Positions 12,036 to 22,876 of a stretch of 64,000 bases of DNA are shown piece after piece. Position 1 is the first letter of the stretch. The number at the start of each line of letters is the position of its first letter. Where the stretch lies: positions 1,838,677 through 1,902,676 of the forward strand of contig JANPYM010000012.1 in NCBI GenBank assembly GCA_025890175.1, in the 5' to 3' direction. The DNA is from Ciborinia camelliae (lineage: Eukaryota > Ascomycota > Leotiomycetes > Helotiales > Sclerotiniaceae). The position numbers and the translations under genes were made by a program. The notes beneath the pieces were generated by a model. That model was not told where the DNA came from. It searched no databases and saw only the letters and a program-made list of their open reading frames with translations.

Positions 12036-14163
12036 ATGGCTACAAGCAACGATCGCCCCTCAGTTTCTGCTTCCAATTCCAAGATTCGGCCCTCGGGCTC
12101 GGTCAAGACCAGAAATGACGCCAGATGGGAAGTTCATCGGGCAGAAATCTACCGCATATACGTGGAAGAAAAGAATACACTCAAGAAGACGATGAAAATT
12201 ATAGAGACAGAGCATGGTTACAAATCCAGGTATGCTGATAGATTACCATGATACACAAATGTCTAATTTGTTTCATAGTTTGAGGAAATGGAAAGACAAG
12301 CTTAAAAAATGGGACTACGACAAATACATTAGCAAAGACGAGATGAAATTTGTCGTCGCGAAACAACACAAGAGAAAGGCTGAAGGAAAAGAGACTGTAT
12401 TCAAACATGGTACCGAAGAGATTCCGTCGGAAAGAATTGAGGGTTTTAAGCGACGGAAATTAATTAGAATGGAGAGCGTTCCTTCACCAAGTTCTGGTAT
12501 GTTTTCACAATGCAATGGTAATATTTAATGGAGAGGCTGATCCTGAGTAATAGCAACGCCGACTAATGTTACGTACCACACCCCTTTGACACATGACTAC
12601 AGTGAAGTGGAAACAAAAACTCCGAAACGTGGTCACGATTTATCTCAAGAGTTGCAAGAAAATGCCCCAATTCAGGGGTTACAACGGGAAATGAAACCAC
12701 AAGCCTTGGAGGAACCTTCGTACTATCTTCGTCAGAATATGCCGGACTTACTCCTGAATAATTCAGCACCATCTATAATAGCAGATATCCCATGCATGGA
12801 CTTCCTTGATCAAAGCTTCGTTGAGAATCAAAGCTTCGTTGAGAATTCCGTGGCTGGTCTGGACTGTACACGCGAGGAAATTACTCCTAGAATTGCAATT
12901 GACCAAGGGATTGACATCCTGATGATTGAAAGATGCGTGTTTGGTATTGCTACAGGCTTGCCACCGTCTTTCAAGTTGTATTTTAAGGCGTATGATCATC
13001 ATCTTCCTCCTGATATAGTAGCTTTGTCTTCACGACTTGGTTCTGGATACTTCACTTCTGGGCTTAGACCACTCCTGTACGATGACGATATCGATAAGTC
13101 TATGATGGATGAATCAACACTCATACATTTTCTACTCACTCAATGTAGAGATGTTGTTGATTTACAGGAGTACTCCCGCATGGAAACAGAAGCAAAATCA
13201 ATATTTCGTCGGGCGATTACACATTTCAGCTCCAAAACTGATATAATCCACCGCGTTCAAGCCCTGCTATGTCAATTTTACCTCGATACCACATCCTCAG
13301 AACATGATCAATCCCAAACTCCACGATATGCTCTTGAAAGGCTTACACTCGCGATCAGTCTTGGGAGTGATGATAACTCTAGACCGACATATACCGAAGT
13401 CCAAAGGCGCTTAATTACTGGGTACACCGCAACTGTCCGACGAATCTGCTTGAATACCAGGCATTTCTTTGGGTTATCCATTGTTCTTTCACTGACTCAA
13501 ATCATGGGGAAAATTGAGGCAAACGAGGGCAATGTTGAGGAGAAAGTTCGTGCCTTGTTTTCCACCATTATGGACGATCTCGAGTATCTTCGCGTGGGTT
13601 GCTTTGAAGACATTCGTATCCACTCGAGTGTGAACCTCGTCGACTACAGTCTCGACTTAATCTCAAGGACTGTCTTTGGTTTGAAAACCTACTTAAGGCT
13701 TCAACGACAAGGAAAGTTCCAGCTGGGCCGCTCATATCTTCAAAGCCTCTGTTTACTTTTTGACATGCCGTGTCTTGAATTCCGCATAAACAAGCAAGAA
13801 ATGAGCAAGGTAATAAGGCAAATAGAAGCGGCCACTGCATTACTTGAGGAGGTTATTAATGATAAGAAAGCTGTTTTTTTAGTACTCAATCTGAAGGAAA
13901 AGTTCCATGCCACTTTAATTAATTTGAGGGAGCAATTTGGAAGTATTACAGATGAAACAGTGGCATTGGATATGACCGCAACGAACGATTTGCGTCACGA
14001 TTTACCTGTTACCCATAACTGGAGTTTCAGACCGTCTGGGCACATCTCGTCTTCGGACGACTCCACAATCGGGAGCACAACATCAAGTTGCAAATACGGA
14101 GTCACTTACTCTTCTGTCAGTGACATTACAGGAGTGAGCGATTCAATATACATGGTTCCTTGA
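12036..14163 (+). CDS. Clr5-domain protein, putative transcriptional regulator
   Basis: A 673-residue protein in three exons (12036-12229, 12279-12496, 12554-14163; phases agree). The N-terminus carries a Clr5 domain from residue 31 (WEVHRAEIYRIYVEEKNTLK) through the first splice junction to about residue 82, followed by a lysine-rich stretch. Clr5 is a short, probably DNA-binding domain at the N-terminus of many fungal proteins of unknown function. The remaining 550 residues look helical, with no motif I recognise, and end in a Ser/Thr-rich tail. An 18-bp unit is duplicated exactly at 12811-12846, giving QSFVEN twice. It lies just beyond the P450s in the same orientation as the second one. 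It may be a cluster-edge regulator or an unrelated neighbour; it is not a Zn2Cys6 factor. Confidence 0.8.
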
Positions 14164-15222
14164 TCGACTAAACCGCGGAATCAATTCTACAACCAAATTG
14201 AATCTTGTCAGCGAATTGTGGAAGGATAATCACCATCATGATACAGAGTATTGGTTGAATCAAGATTGAAAGAATCCAGGAGCTGAAATGTATTAGCGGT
14301 AAACTGATTAGTCACTAAGCCACGGGGGAGTATGGTCATCATTCATGTTGGAGTTGCAATATACTGGTGTAAATGAGACATTTTCGTGAAGCAAAGGTGT
14401 GTAATCGGGGTGCTCTGATCTAAGTATTCAAGACTTAACCTCGTATGGATCAGAAATACGTTTATTTCCCGTTTTAGATGTCATGCTGTGCAATGTTGGT
14501 ACAGTCCGAGTGTTTCTCCGTACAAGTGTTTCCATACGAGGTTGCATTCACAAATGCGGGGTAATATAGCCGGGGCCGGGCTTATCCGCCTTTGTACCCT
14601 CCTATGACTCCCCTGTAATATAAGCTTGCATTACCTGAAAAGCTACTGTCCTGGGAATTTCAGCGTCTAATAAATCACACCTGTGGTTTTGGACATTTCG
14701 TGACAGGTTACTATGGTGGCGTTACTATGGTGGCCATGGTTACCTACCAACCTACCAATCTACCTACCTACCGACCTACCCAGGTACTCATCATACTTTT
14801 GTATGATTCTCACGTCCCCAACCTTACACGAATGATATCTTGGTTTGGCATAAATGCTCGCCGTCACAAACAAATAAGTGATTACTGTATACCTTACGTA
14901 CACGTAACACAGCATTCTTGGTGTTCACGCTGATCATGTAGATCTTCTGAACATGCGATGAATACGAGATCCTTCCTTCCTTGGCGTCATAATCCCACCT
15001 CTGCGCCTTCCCGATTATTTTCGCCTCTATCGAGAGACGTGCCACGCTACCGTTGCTACAGTAGCTAAAAGAAGTGCTTTCCTCAATCCAAAATCTTCAT
15101 TAGTATCTTCAACTCAACTCCCCGATCAACGACAACAATAATAGATTTCCACTCCTACAAACAAAAGTTGCTACTATTATTAGTTCATACGATCAATACA
15201 TTTTCAAATATCAAAATCCAGG
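14164..15222. other. Intergenic with an inverted repeat and CCTA-rich patch
   Basis: About 1 kb without a convincing gene. A 13-bp inverted repeat AACCTCGTATGGA lies at 14437-14449 and 14531-14543. A CCTACC-rich patch lies near 14739-14782. The last 150 bp is AC-rich and looks like the leader of the secreted-protein gene. Confidence 0.5.
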
Positions 15223-15855
15223 ATGCGTACCTCATTTATCACCGCGAGTGTTCTCGCAGCTGCAGCAACTCAAGCTACGGCACAATACACAAATCAATCC
15301 GATCCATTTGCCCTCGTGCTCATCTCCTCAAATGACACTCTGAACGGCACTACTCTCTCGCCTTGTCACGAAGGCGCTGCCATTGAAGGGTTATGTCTCG
15401 GCCCGTCATTCACTGATACAAACGCCACTTTCTCCACCTACAATTTCAACACTTCCTCCTTCAACACTGGTTTCAACACCACTATCGGTCAAACCGGTAT
15501 CTTAACATGGCTTCTTCAAGGTGCAAATTTCAATCTCTCTTCGCCTTTCGGTCTTAGCTACAGTGCCACCAGCAATGTTGCGATGCCATTGTTTACCCCT
15601 GGCACAAGTTTGACAACGGCGGTAGCTTTTGATGAAGACGATTTGTTGAATATTCAGAGTTATTTGGATGATACGACGTCACCGATTACCTTCAAGACTC
15701 AAGCATATTACAGGTGGTACGTTTGTGATACATATTGGGGATATCACTATACCACTTTGGCTTGGGTTGTTGGTGTGGATGATCCTCAGAATCCAACTTG
15801 CGTGGATGTTGATGTGAAGAGGGTTTTCTCCTCTCAGGAGGTCGAGCAGTATTGA
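15223..15855 (+). CDS. Secreted glycoprotein of unknown function
   Basis: A single-exon 210-residue protein. Residues 1-20 (MRTSFITASVLAAAATQATA) are a clear signal peptide with an Ala-x-Ala end. The mature part has many N-x-S/T sites (NQS, NDT, NGT, NAT, NTS, NTT, NLS), few Lys and several Cys (near residues 47, 53, 168 and 192). The C-terminal half has an aromatic YYRWYVCDTYWGYHYTTLAW stretch. It resembles a widespread family of secreted ascomycete proteins without known function (possibly DUF7907-like, recalled only). Likely extracellular or wall-associated. No enzymatic motif is visible. Confidence 0.8.
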   Translation: MRTSFITASVLAAAATQATAQYTNQSDPFALVLISSNDTLNGTTLSPCHEGAAIEGLCLGPSFTDTNATFSTYNFNTSSFNTGFNTTIGQTGILTWLLQGANFNLSSPFGLSYSATSNVAMPLFTPGTSLTTAVAFDEDDLLNIQSYLDDTTSPITFKTQAYYRWYVCDTYWGYHYTTLAWVVGVDDPQNPTCVDVDVKRVFSSQEVEQY

Positions 15856-16552
15856 ATGGCTGGATGGCGGGACTTCAGTGGTTTGTGATGAATGTCGAGT
15901 TGGCTGTGTGTGTGTGCATTTGCATGTGATTCGGAGGATCAACGAAACAAGAACGAGAGAAGTTAAATTGATAATGAGGCTGTAATGATTAACGAAAAAC
16001 ACATCGAATTCTTCGAACAAGAAATATGTCTATTTTGCAGCAAGCCTTGTTAGGGTATGATGCTTTCAGCTTTGCTCCTGTCGTGTTTGATGCTTCCCCC
16101 CCCTTTTCCAACACTCATTTATCCGAATTGAGCATGGTCTTGCCATTTTTACTTGAGACAATCATTCTTCTCTACCCAGTCCTCAGTTTGTCAAATATCC
16201 TCATGTTTGTAAAGTTCTCAAGGTTGATTTTTATGGTGACATGTCTTTTGAAGTCTGTTCATTCTGGGGCCAAAAATGAAGTGACGTTTCCAATACCAAT
16301 TGTTCATAAGGGGAATTTAGTTATTCTTCTCTAGCCAACGGAACAAAGAATATTTCGGGAATACTTCCTTTAATGCTTTCCTGCACAGACAAAAGATAAA
16401 CCGGAAACAAAGAAAGTTGAGAAATTAGTCCTTTCAAAAGTTCACGATTCTAAACCTTTGTAGTAATTGGCCGAAAATGGAAAATATAAATCTAGAAAGG
16501 AAATTGCATTTTCAATTTTATTGAAGTTCGTAATAGAAATGTATCCTTAATC
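15856..16552. other. Intergenic
   Basis: About 700 bp between two same-strand genes. AT-rich, without a repeat or a supported gene. It contains a TG-rich patch near 15905-15925 and probably the 3' untranslated region upstream and the promoter downstream. Confidence 0.5.
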
Positions 16553-19500
16553 ATGATCTCAACAGAGCTTCCAAAATCTCCAACCGAGCCACAAGCTCAA
16601 TATATACAAGAACCTCCTCAAGTATCACGTCCCCAAGGACTCGGCGTGCCTCGATTAACCGAATATGCTAAAATATTTGGCCCTAAATCTCCAGGCCGTA
16701 CTAAGAGTGGGTTGACACCCTTAGATCCTCTACACCCTATTGATTGGGCAAATAAATCGTTGGATAGTCGGATCATTAGCACATTAAACTTGTACCAGAG
16801 GAATGAGTTGATTTCTTTCACGACGAGGGAATTGAAAGATTTAGATGCAGTTTGCGATAGACCCTTGAAGGAGAGCACATTGTCTGGACCTATTATACCG
16901 CTTTTGAGGAGGGATAGGTGGGAAGATAAGCCAAGTACGGCATGGCTAAGGACGGATAGTGTACCAATTGTGAGTTGAATTGCTTCTTTCCATTTGGATC
17001 TAGATAATACTCGACAGACATAACCTTTGGTACGAGGTTGCTTCTTAATTATTCATTATCGCTGAATCTTGCGTTCTTTAGAAAAATGACCCTTTTGGTG
17101 GAAAATGGCAATCGAGCAATGACAAAGTTTGGAATACCTTAAGACCAATAGTCGTTTTGGCTTCACAATACCTGGTGTCCTCTAAATCCTTACCATGGGT
17201 ATGATCTGATCTTCTACCTCATCTATTACCCATAATTAATCCGCCCCTCCACAGTTCGATGCAGTTCTCCTCGGACCCCGCCGCTGGATCATAGAGAATC
17301 GACTTCCCGCAGGCACAAGAATGCGATCGGAATTTCACTCATATCACTCTCGAGAAGGTGCATGGACAGCTAAACGTGAAAAAGAAATTTGCGATGAGAG
17401 AGATCGAATCTTTGATGCGTTGATGTATCAGACGGATTATACGTTCACATTTTTTTATAGTCATGAAAATCCGAGGGATAACGATCCGCCCAATAATGAT
17501 CCATCGTTTCCGATTAAAGGTTTTGGGGACTCCTTGGGTATCACCACCATTAATGCTTGGGAGATGCTTTTTCGCAAGAAGCCGGACTCTAAGGTATACA
17601 TCATCTTTCATTTTATTTCCATTCTTGGAAGTTCTTGATGTTCGAGTCTAGGGATTGAACGAAGACTAATTCTACCAGTGGCGATTTCAAACATTTATCA
17701 ATGTTGAGAATTTAGAGGATTTGATGTTTCGAAGTGAAGAATTGTCGGATTCCGAGAGGGGGGCAATGCTCTTTCGAACTGCTGTTACGGTGAGTTCGTA
17801 TCACAATGGAACCCTATCTAGGTACTCTTCACAATCTAATTCCTTCATAGATTTCGCATGAAGTGATGCATGCCATAAACTATTACCAATCACTTATGCG
17901 CCTTGGTTCTGATTTGTTTACAACTAACCGAGAAGGATATTATGAAGCTGAACAAATGGCGGAGCTAGGCTGGAGTTGGCAATTCGCGGTAGGTTAAATC
18001 ATCATAATATTCTAACCTGTCTTTCAAATCCATACCAATAAGATACTAATAGAATAATTTTGACCATGTAGATGCATGGAGGAATCGACCAAAAAAGACC
18101 CCACAACCATCGATCGTGTCGCATCTTAGCCTCTTTCGTTGAAACGAACTTCCCATCTTTCACCACTAAATCCTTCTCCGCCGCAAGCCAACCCGTTCTG
18201 ATTGATCCCCCAATCCACAAACACAGTGATTTCTACCCCCTTGGCGTCCGATTTTATGAAGATTTGCAGAACCAAGATTTTTGGGATCTGATTGTTCGGT
18301 CTTTCGGGGGGGGGATTTTTCAATACCGAACCTTGAAGGAGGGGACAAGGGTAACATATGACCCACAGCCTAATGCTCCATTTGCGATTAGACAACGAGA
18401 TCGATTGGATCCGACGTCGCATGATCCGTATCAGCATGAAGATGTATTTTTTGCCACTTCTATGTTGAATATTAACGGGCAGGTGACGCACACGCCGGAG
18501 GAGAAGAAACTTGTAGCATTTGGGATAAAACTAACTCAAAGTGCAAGGAGTGGAAGGGCGTTTTGGGAGACTGCGGAGGCTGAAAAACAGTCGGTGTTGC
18601 AGATAGTAGAGATATTGACTCGTGATAATACGGGTGGGGTCCGTCAAGATTGGGGATTGATGGCTACAGCAGTCAAAGACGTGGTGGATTTATTGGTCGT
18701 GGCTTCAAAAATTCACGAAAGACTTGTTGGACTTTTGTTGAATAGGCAGAGAAAAGAGGAAGAGGACAATCCGGGAAGTATTAAAGGATCGCTTGAGGAT
18801 GTAACTGCTAAGCGAGGATTGCTGGCTTGGAATATGGGAACGAGGGCATTTAATCGTGAGGTTTTGGGGAGATTCAGAAAGAACTACCCGGAGGGGGAAT
18901 TGGAGTCGAAATTAAACGTTTCGTACAATTTGTTGGAGAAGTGTCGAGCGTTGCTTTTCGTTCCAGAAAAGAAAAGAGGGGCCGTCCGTGGCTCGAAATA
19001 TCCGGTGGAACAAAGGGAGTTTGATGTCCTATTCGATGCATCCGTCGTGATAAATACGGATCAGGATTTTGTGGCTGGATATAAAGTGTGTTCCATGTTG
19101 GTGTCGAATCGATATGTAGGGTCGTTTGTCAAATGTGCGGCGAACTTGTTGATATCTACTTGTATATTATCCATGGCTGGGGGGCTCGAAAAAGTTTCAT
19201 TACAAGACAGATATACATCCTGGCGAATTTCGAGATGGGCAGTAGAAAGATTGGTTTGGTTGAACGAAGAGATTAGTCCGGTTTCTGCGGGGTGGGCGGA
19301 GTTATTTGAGCCGTATATTCCTTGGGGAAAGTGGTTGGTGTCGGGGTTATCTATTGATCCGCGGTCTGTTTTGCCTCACCGGACCGAAGAGTTACAAAGT
19401 CGCTTAAGTCGTAGAACGGCGATAGCTGAAGGTGAAAGGTTGACCCAGGATAAGATGGGTGGTGCGGTATTCACAGATAGTAGGATTGGGGGGACCGATG

Positions 19501-19673
19501 CAAGAATGGAACCTAGGAACATGACGAGGACTGAAGTTGAACAAGTGATTCAAGATGAGATGGAAGATGTCATATTTACAGATCCTCAAGAAGCAGAGGA
19601 AGCGAGGGTGTTGAGAAGATCTAAGAGGCTACAGCAAGGTAATCAGAATCCCGGTTTTAAGGCACCAGAATGA
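16553..19673 (+). CDS. Large protein with HEVMH zinc-peptidase-like motif
   Basis: A 907-residue protein in six exons: 16553-16969, 17082-17198, 17255-17593, 17679-17789, 17851-17988 and 18072-19673. All junctions are phase 0, which supports the model. Exon 5 encodes ISHEVMHAINYY; H331, E332 and H335 form an HExxH zinc-binding signature. Downstream in the same exon lies EAEQMAELGWSWQFA, whose Glu362 or Glu366 could be the third ligand, as in gluzincins. No signal peptide is apparent, so it is likely intracellular. The C-terminal 100 residues are charged and repeat two similar segments (each with DKMGGAVFTD or DEMEDVIFTD). I do not recognise the family. Catalysis is plausible but unproven; chance HExxH occurrences are common. 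Confidence 0.78.
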
Positions 19674-20353
19674 TGAAGAAGCTGGGCAATAATATACTGG
19701 GAATGTAGTTGCAGAGTATATAAAAGTGGTTCGGAACTTACTTTCTTTACTTCTGGTGGGATTTTTGGCAGGGACTTGGAAGTTAAGATGGCTAGTTGCG
19801 TATGTCTGGTTTTCAAACTATAAAGTCTTTACATATTGTTTCTTCGTCCATAGTACATTATAATTGGTCAACAACGTATACAGTAACTTCAAAACAATCA
19901 GACTCCATTCAGTGCTTTATAACAAATCCATTAGTTGAGAGAGATGAGGATTGTCGCTACCAAGATTAGACAACTTAAATATTGAGACCTCAAACCTGCA
20001 GCAAATTGAGTTTCTTCTCTTCAATCCCAATTGCATCCAGGAGGAAAAGAAAGCTCATACTTATTCATGTGTAGTAGTGATTTACAATCTTCCGAATTTC
20101 TGGCTGGCCATCATCGTGCTTCCCATAACTAGGTAGTTTACCAACATTCCCTCCTTTCTAATAAGGAAGGTGGAAACTTATATTTCCTAAATTCGAATAT
20201 AGAATCGCCATTATTCATTTAAACAATCAAGTACCACATCCAAAGCAATCAACACAATTCTCATTCATCGTAGATATTCTATTTCTTGACATCCAATACT
20301 GATTATCAAAATTACCACAAATATTAATCTGCACGACATTGGGGTCCGCTACA
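19674..20353. other. Intergenic
   Basis: About 680 bp, AT-rich. The final 150 bp is AC-rich and looks like a promoter and leader for the next gene. No repeats or RNA genes seen. Confidence 0.5.
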
Positions 20354-21481
20354 ATGGTAGTCATTAATTATCCAGGTTCGGCTATCGAACTTTCAGAGAC
20401 CGCTGAGTCAAACCTTTCATCCCATCCACCAAAGCACAAATCCAAATTCAATAACTACGACTGCATAGAAGAATCTCCGACCATTTCCCCATCTTCTAAA
20501 GCCAATACAGAGAATGTCAGGTTACCTATCAATGAATATGATGGGTATTGCTCTACCTGGAAGTGCAAGGGCAACAATTCCCACGAAAATCCCCCCTCCC
20601 CAACAAAAAGGCGACGAATTCGACGATTCCGACGATCGAGCGATGAAGATAGCAGCCCACATGATACGTTTTATCTCAACAACTATACATTTGACAATGA
20701 TGAAGTAGTGAATAAAAACATTGGGGACCATTTTACGGGCTACAACGGGAATTGCGGGAGAACTGGAGTGCCATTGGAAGAAATTAGACGGAAGGAACCA
20801 GGCACCGTGGATTTTATTTCCTCATCCAGCCATGGGGGCGAAGAATATTGTGAAACTGAGGAGATAACTAAGAGCGTTGAACTTCCTATCAGAAATGGAG
20901 ATGTGGAGGAGGAGCTGTCAAGTGTGCAGAGTAGGGAGGAGAGAGCCCAGAGGTCTCTTCAGTCCTCAAAGTTTTTGGACTGGTTGGACATGTACCTGGA
21001 GACTGAAGGAGCGCTGCCCATAGCTGATAGAATGAGCGATCAGCCGGAAAAAGATTTTTCAAGCGCAAAAAATAGGAAGAAGAGATTTGCGTTGTACCTT
21101 AATTCTTTAGATTTCTTTAACCCGTTGGATAATGAGGCAGATGCAGAGACAGAGGAAGATGCACCATCAATCAAGAAGACTGATGGAGCGCCGAACAGAG
21201 GCGAGATCTTTCAACGTACTGCCATGAGCTGTCAGCTGGAAAACGAGTTGTTAGAGGAGAGAGCTGAGATGAATTTTAAATGCTTGGACCGCTTGGAAAG
21301 TCGGGTAGAGGTAGCAATTAACAAGAAATCAATGCAGTTACCTATCGAGGACTTTGAGAAAATGGGCTTCAAAGACCAGCAGAATGTTGACGAGAATGAG
21401 GCATTGAAAAGGCCTCAAAAAAGCAGAAGTAAGAGCCCCTCGCCATATTACCCTATCCAATCGTGTGGGCCCTCCTACTAA
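20354..21481 (+). CDS. Basic/acidic nuclear-type protein of unknown function
   Basis: An open frame of 375 residues from the first ATG (20354). Composition is low-complexity and charged. A basic cluster PTKRRRIRRFRR near residues 80-92 looks like a nuclear-localisation signal, and Glu-rich and Ser-rich stretches follow. The tail is a SRSKSPSP motif. No domain recognised. The 3' end is uncertain. An alternative splice uses GTAAGA at 21429, a TACTAAAAC branch site near 21474 and TTTCATTTAG ending at 21503. It keeps the frame and ends at 21556, replacing the last residues. That intron has better consensus signals than an unspliced end. Confidence 0.6.
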   Translation: MVVINYPGSAIELSETAESNLSSHPPKHKSKFNNYDCIEESPTISPSSKANTENVRLPINEYDGYCSTWKCKGNNSHENPPSPTKRRRIRRFRRSSDEDSSPHDTFYLNNYTFDNDEVVNKNIGDHFTGYNGNCGRTGVPLEEIRRKEPGTVDFISSSSHGGEEYCETEEITKSVELPIRNGDVEEELSSVQSREERAQRSLQSSKFLDWLDMYLETEGALPIADRMSDQPEKDFSSAKNRKKRFALYLNSLDFFNPLDNEADAETEEDAPSIKKTDGAPNRGEIFQRTAMSCQLENELLEERAEMNFKCLDRLESRVEVAINKKSMQLPIEDFEKMGFKDQQNVDENEALKRPQKSRSKSPSPYYPIQSCGPSY

Positions 21482-21584
21482 AACGCATTCTTCTTTCATT
21501 TAGAATCGACCCTCAACTGGTCCCGAGCATCTTGCCAAAAACAGCATCTGCACTAAGTGGGCCATCGCGTACCCACACATCCTC

Positions 21585-21896
21585 ATGCGTTCCTCCGACT
21601 TCATGCTCGTCGTTGGCGTACTCATCTCTCTCATCAAACCCACTTCCTACTCCCATGCTACTCTCGAAGATACCCCGGAGTCCGAATATGATGCTTTAGC
21701 AATCTATATCCATTACTATTTGGAGATGTGCACTGAAGCAAAGTGTAAGGAGATTATTGAGTGGAGCACATGTTGTAAGTGGGAAGCAGGAAGACAGATT
21801 GCAAATATGCCGCATTTTTTTACTTGGTGGAAGGAGATGAGGAGGGAGAGGACGATGGAAATAGAACAGGTGTGGAAGAAGGGGGTGCTGAGTTAA
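21585..21896 (+). CDS. Possible small secreted protein, or missed exon of the preceding gene
   Basis: A 103-residue frame. The first 25 residues (MRSSDFMLVVGVLISLIKPT and five more) are hydrophobic and could be a signal peptide or anchor. The rest has four Cys, including a CC pair, and a basic helical tail ending WWKEMRRERTMEIEQVWKKG. The frame stays open and protein-like upstream to about 21504, immediately after a good acceptor site, so it may instead be an exon. Only about 30-100 bp separate it from the gene upstream, which is tight for an independent promoter. Confidence 0.35.
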   Translation: MRSSDFMLVVGVLISLIKPTSYSHATLEDTPESEYDALAIYIHYYLEMCTEAKCKEIIEWSTCCKWEAGRQIANMPHFFTWWKEMRRERTMEIEQVWKKGVLS

Positions 21897-22876
21897 AAAG
21901 TCTTGCAGAGTTTTGAGGCTGATTGTGGGGGTTGGAGTTGAAGGGGTGCTATCAGACAATTAGGGTCTTTTATTGTCGGCGCTGTTGTTACGCAATTGGG
22001 TTGTAATTTAGGTATGTTGTGGCTCCAAAGGTTCATAAACATGCTATCAGGGTCACTGATGATTAGTCTTTTCTGCGCGTTTGGTGTTTACTTATTAGTG
22101 AGGATTAGAGTGTCCAAATTGCATTATATAATTTTGAGAGCGGAAAATAAATAGGAACATTTATATTTTGTTCACTACAATTCGGGACTCCAAGAAAGAA
22201 AATCAGATAGGGTTGAGATGAGACGTAAGAATCTCCAGTCACCTGATATACACGTGCTGGACCGAAGTCTTCCAAGTTTTAGCTCCAAAAGCTCTGAACG
22301 GAAGCATAGAACGATGTGATCATACCTACCTAGGTATACATACAACACGTTTCTCAGATATCTTGACCTAGCACTCCATTCTCGGATGTCTTTATCCCGA
22401 TGCTCACAAGCTCGAAAATATTCATTCCCAATAGCATACAATATTCACAACACATTAGATTACCCAAACCCTCAAAATCGATCACCCATACAGATGACAT
22501 GCATAATACACCACTGTACTGCTTCAACGATAATGTCATGCCAAGGTCATCACCGGTAATGGCGTACATGTCCGCTTCTCCCCTGTCCCTCTACCCCGCA
22601 TTCTGCATTAGCAACTCCAACGACAGGTATAGATCATCCCACGAAAAGGTCAAAAGAACAAGTGAAGTATGTACAGATGAGGGGTAGGTAGGTATTGTAA
22701 CGTCGTATGGATTTTTTGGAGAGATGAGTGAATACATCTTGTTGCTATGTGGGTATGAATAGATTGTAAAGGGAATGTATGAAAGATGTCTCTACCCCAG
22801 GATTTTGTTAAATTTCAACTTCTTTTCGGAATCTCGTCACTCGTTCTTTAGTTTCTTGACATTGCGAATTTCAAAG
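21897..22876. other. Intergenic
   Basis: Nearly 1 kb with no supported gene. A TACCTAGGTA palindrome lies at 22327-22336. Short frames on both strands lack any protein-like character. The last part is the promoter and leader of the GH92 gene. Confidence 0.5.
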
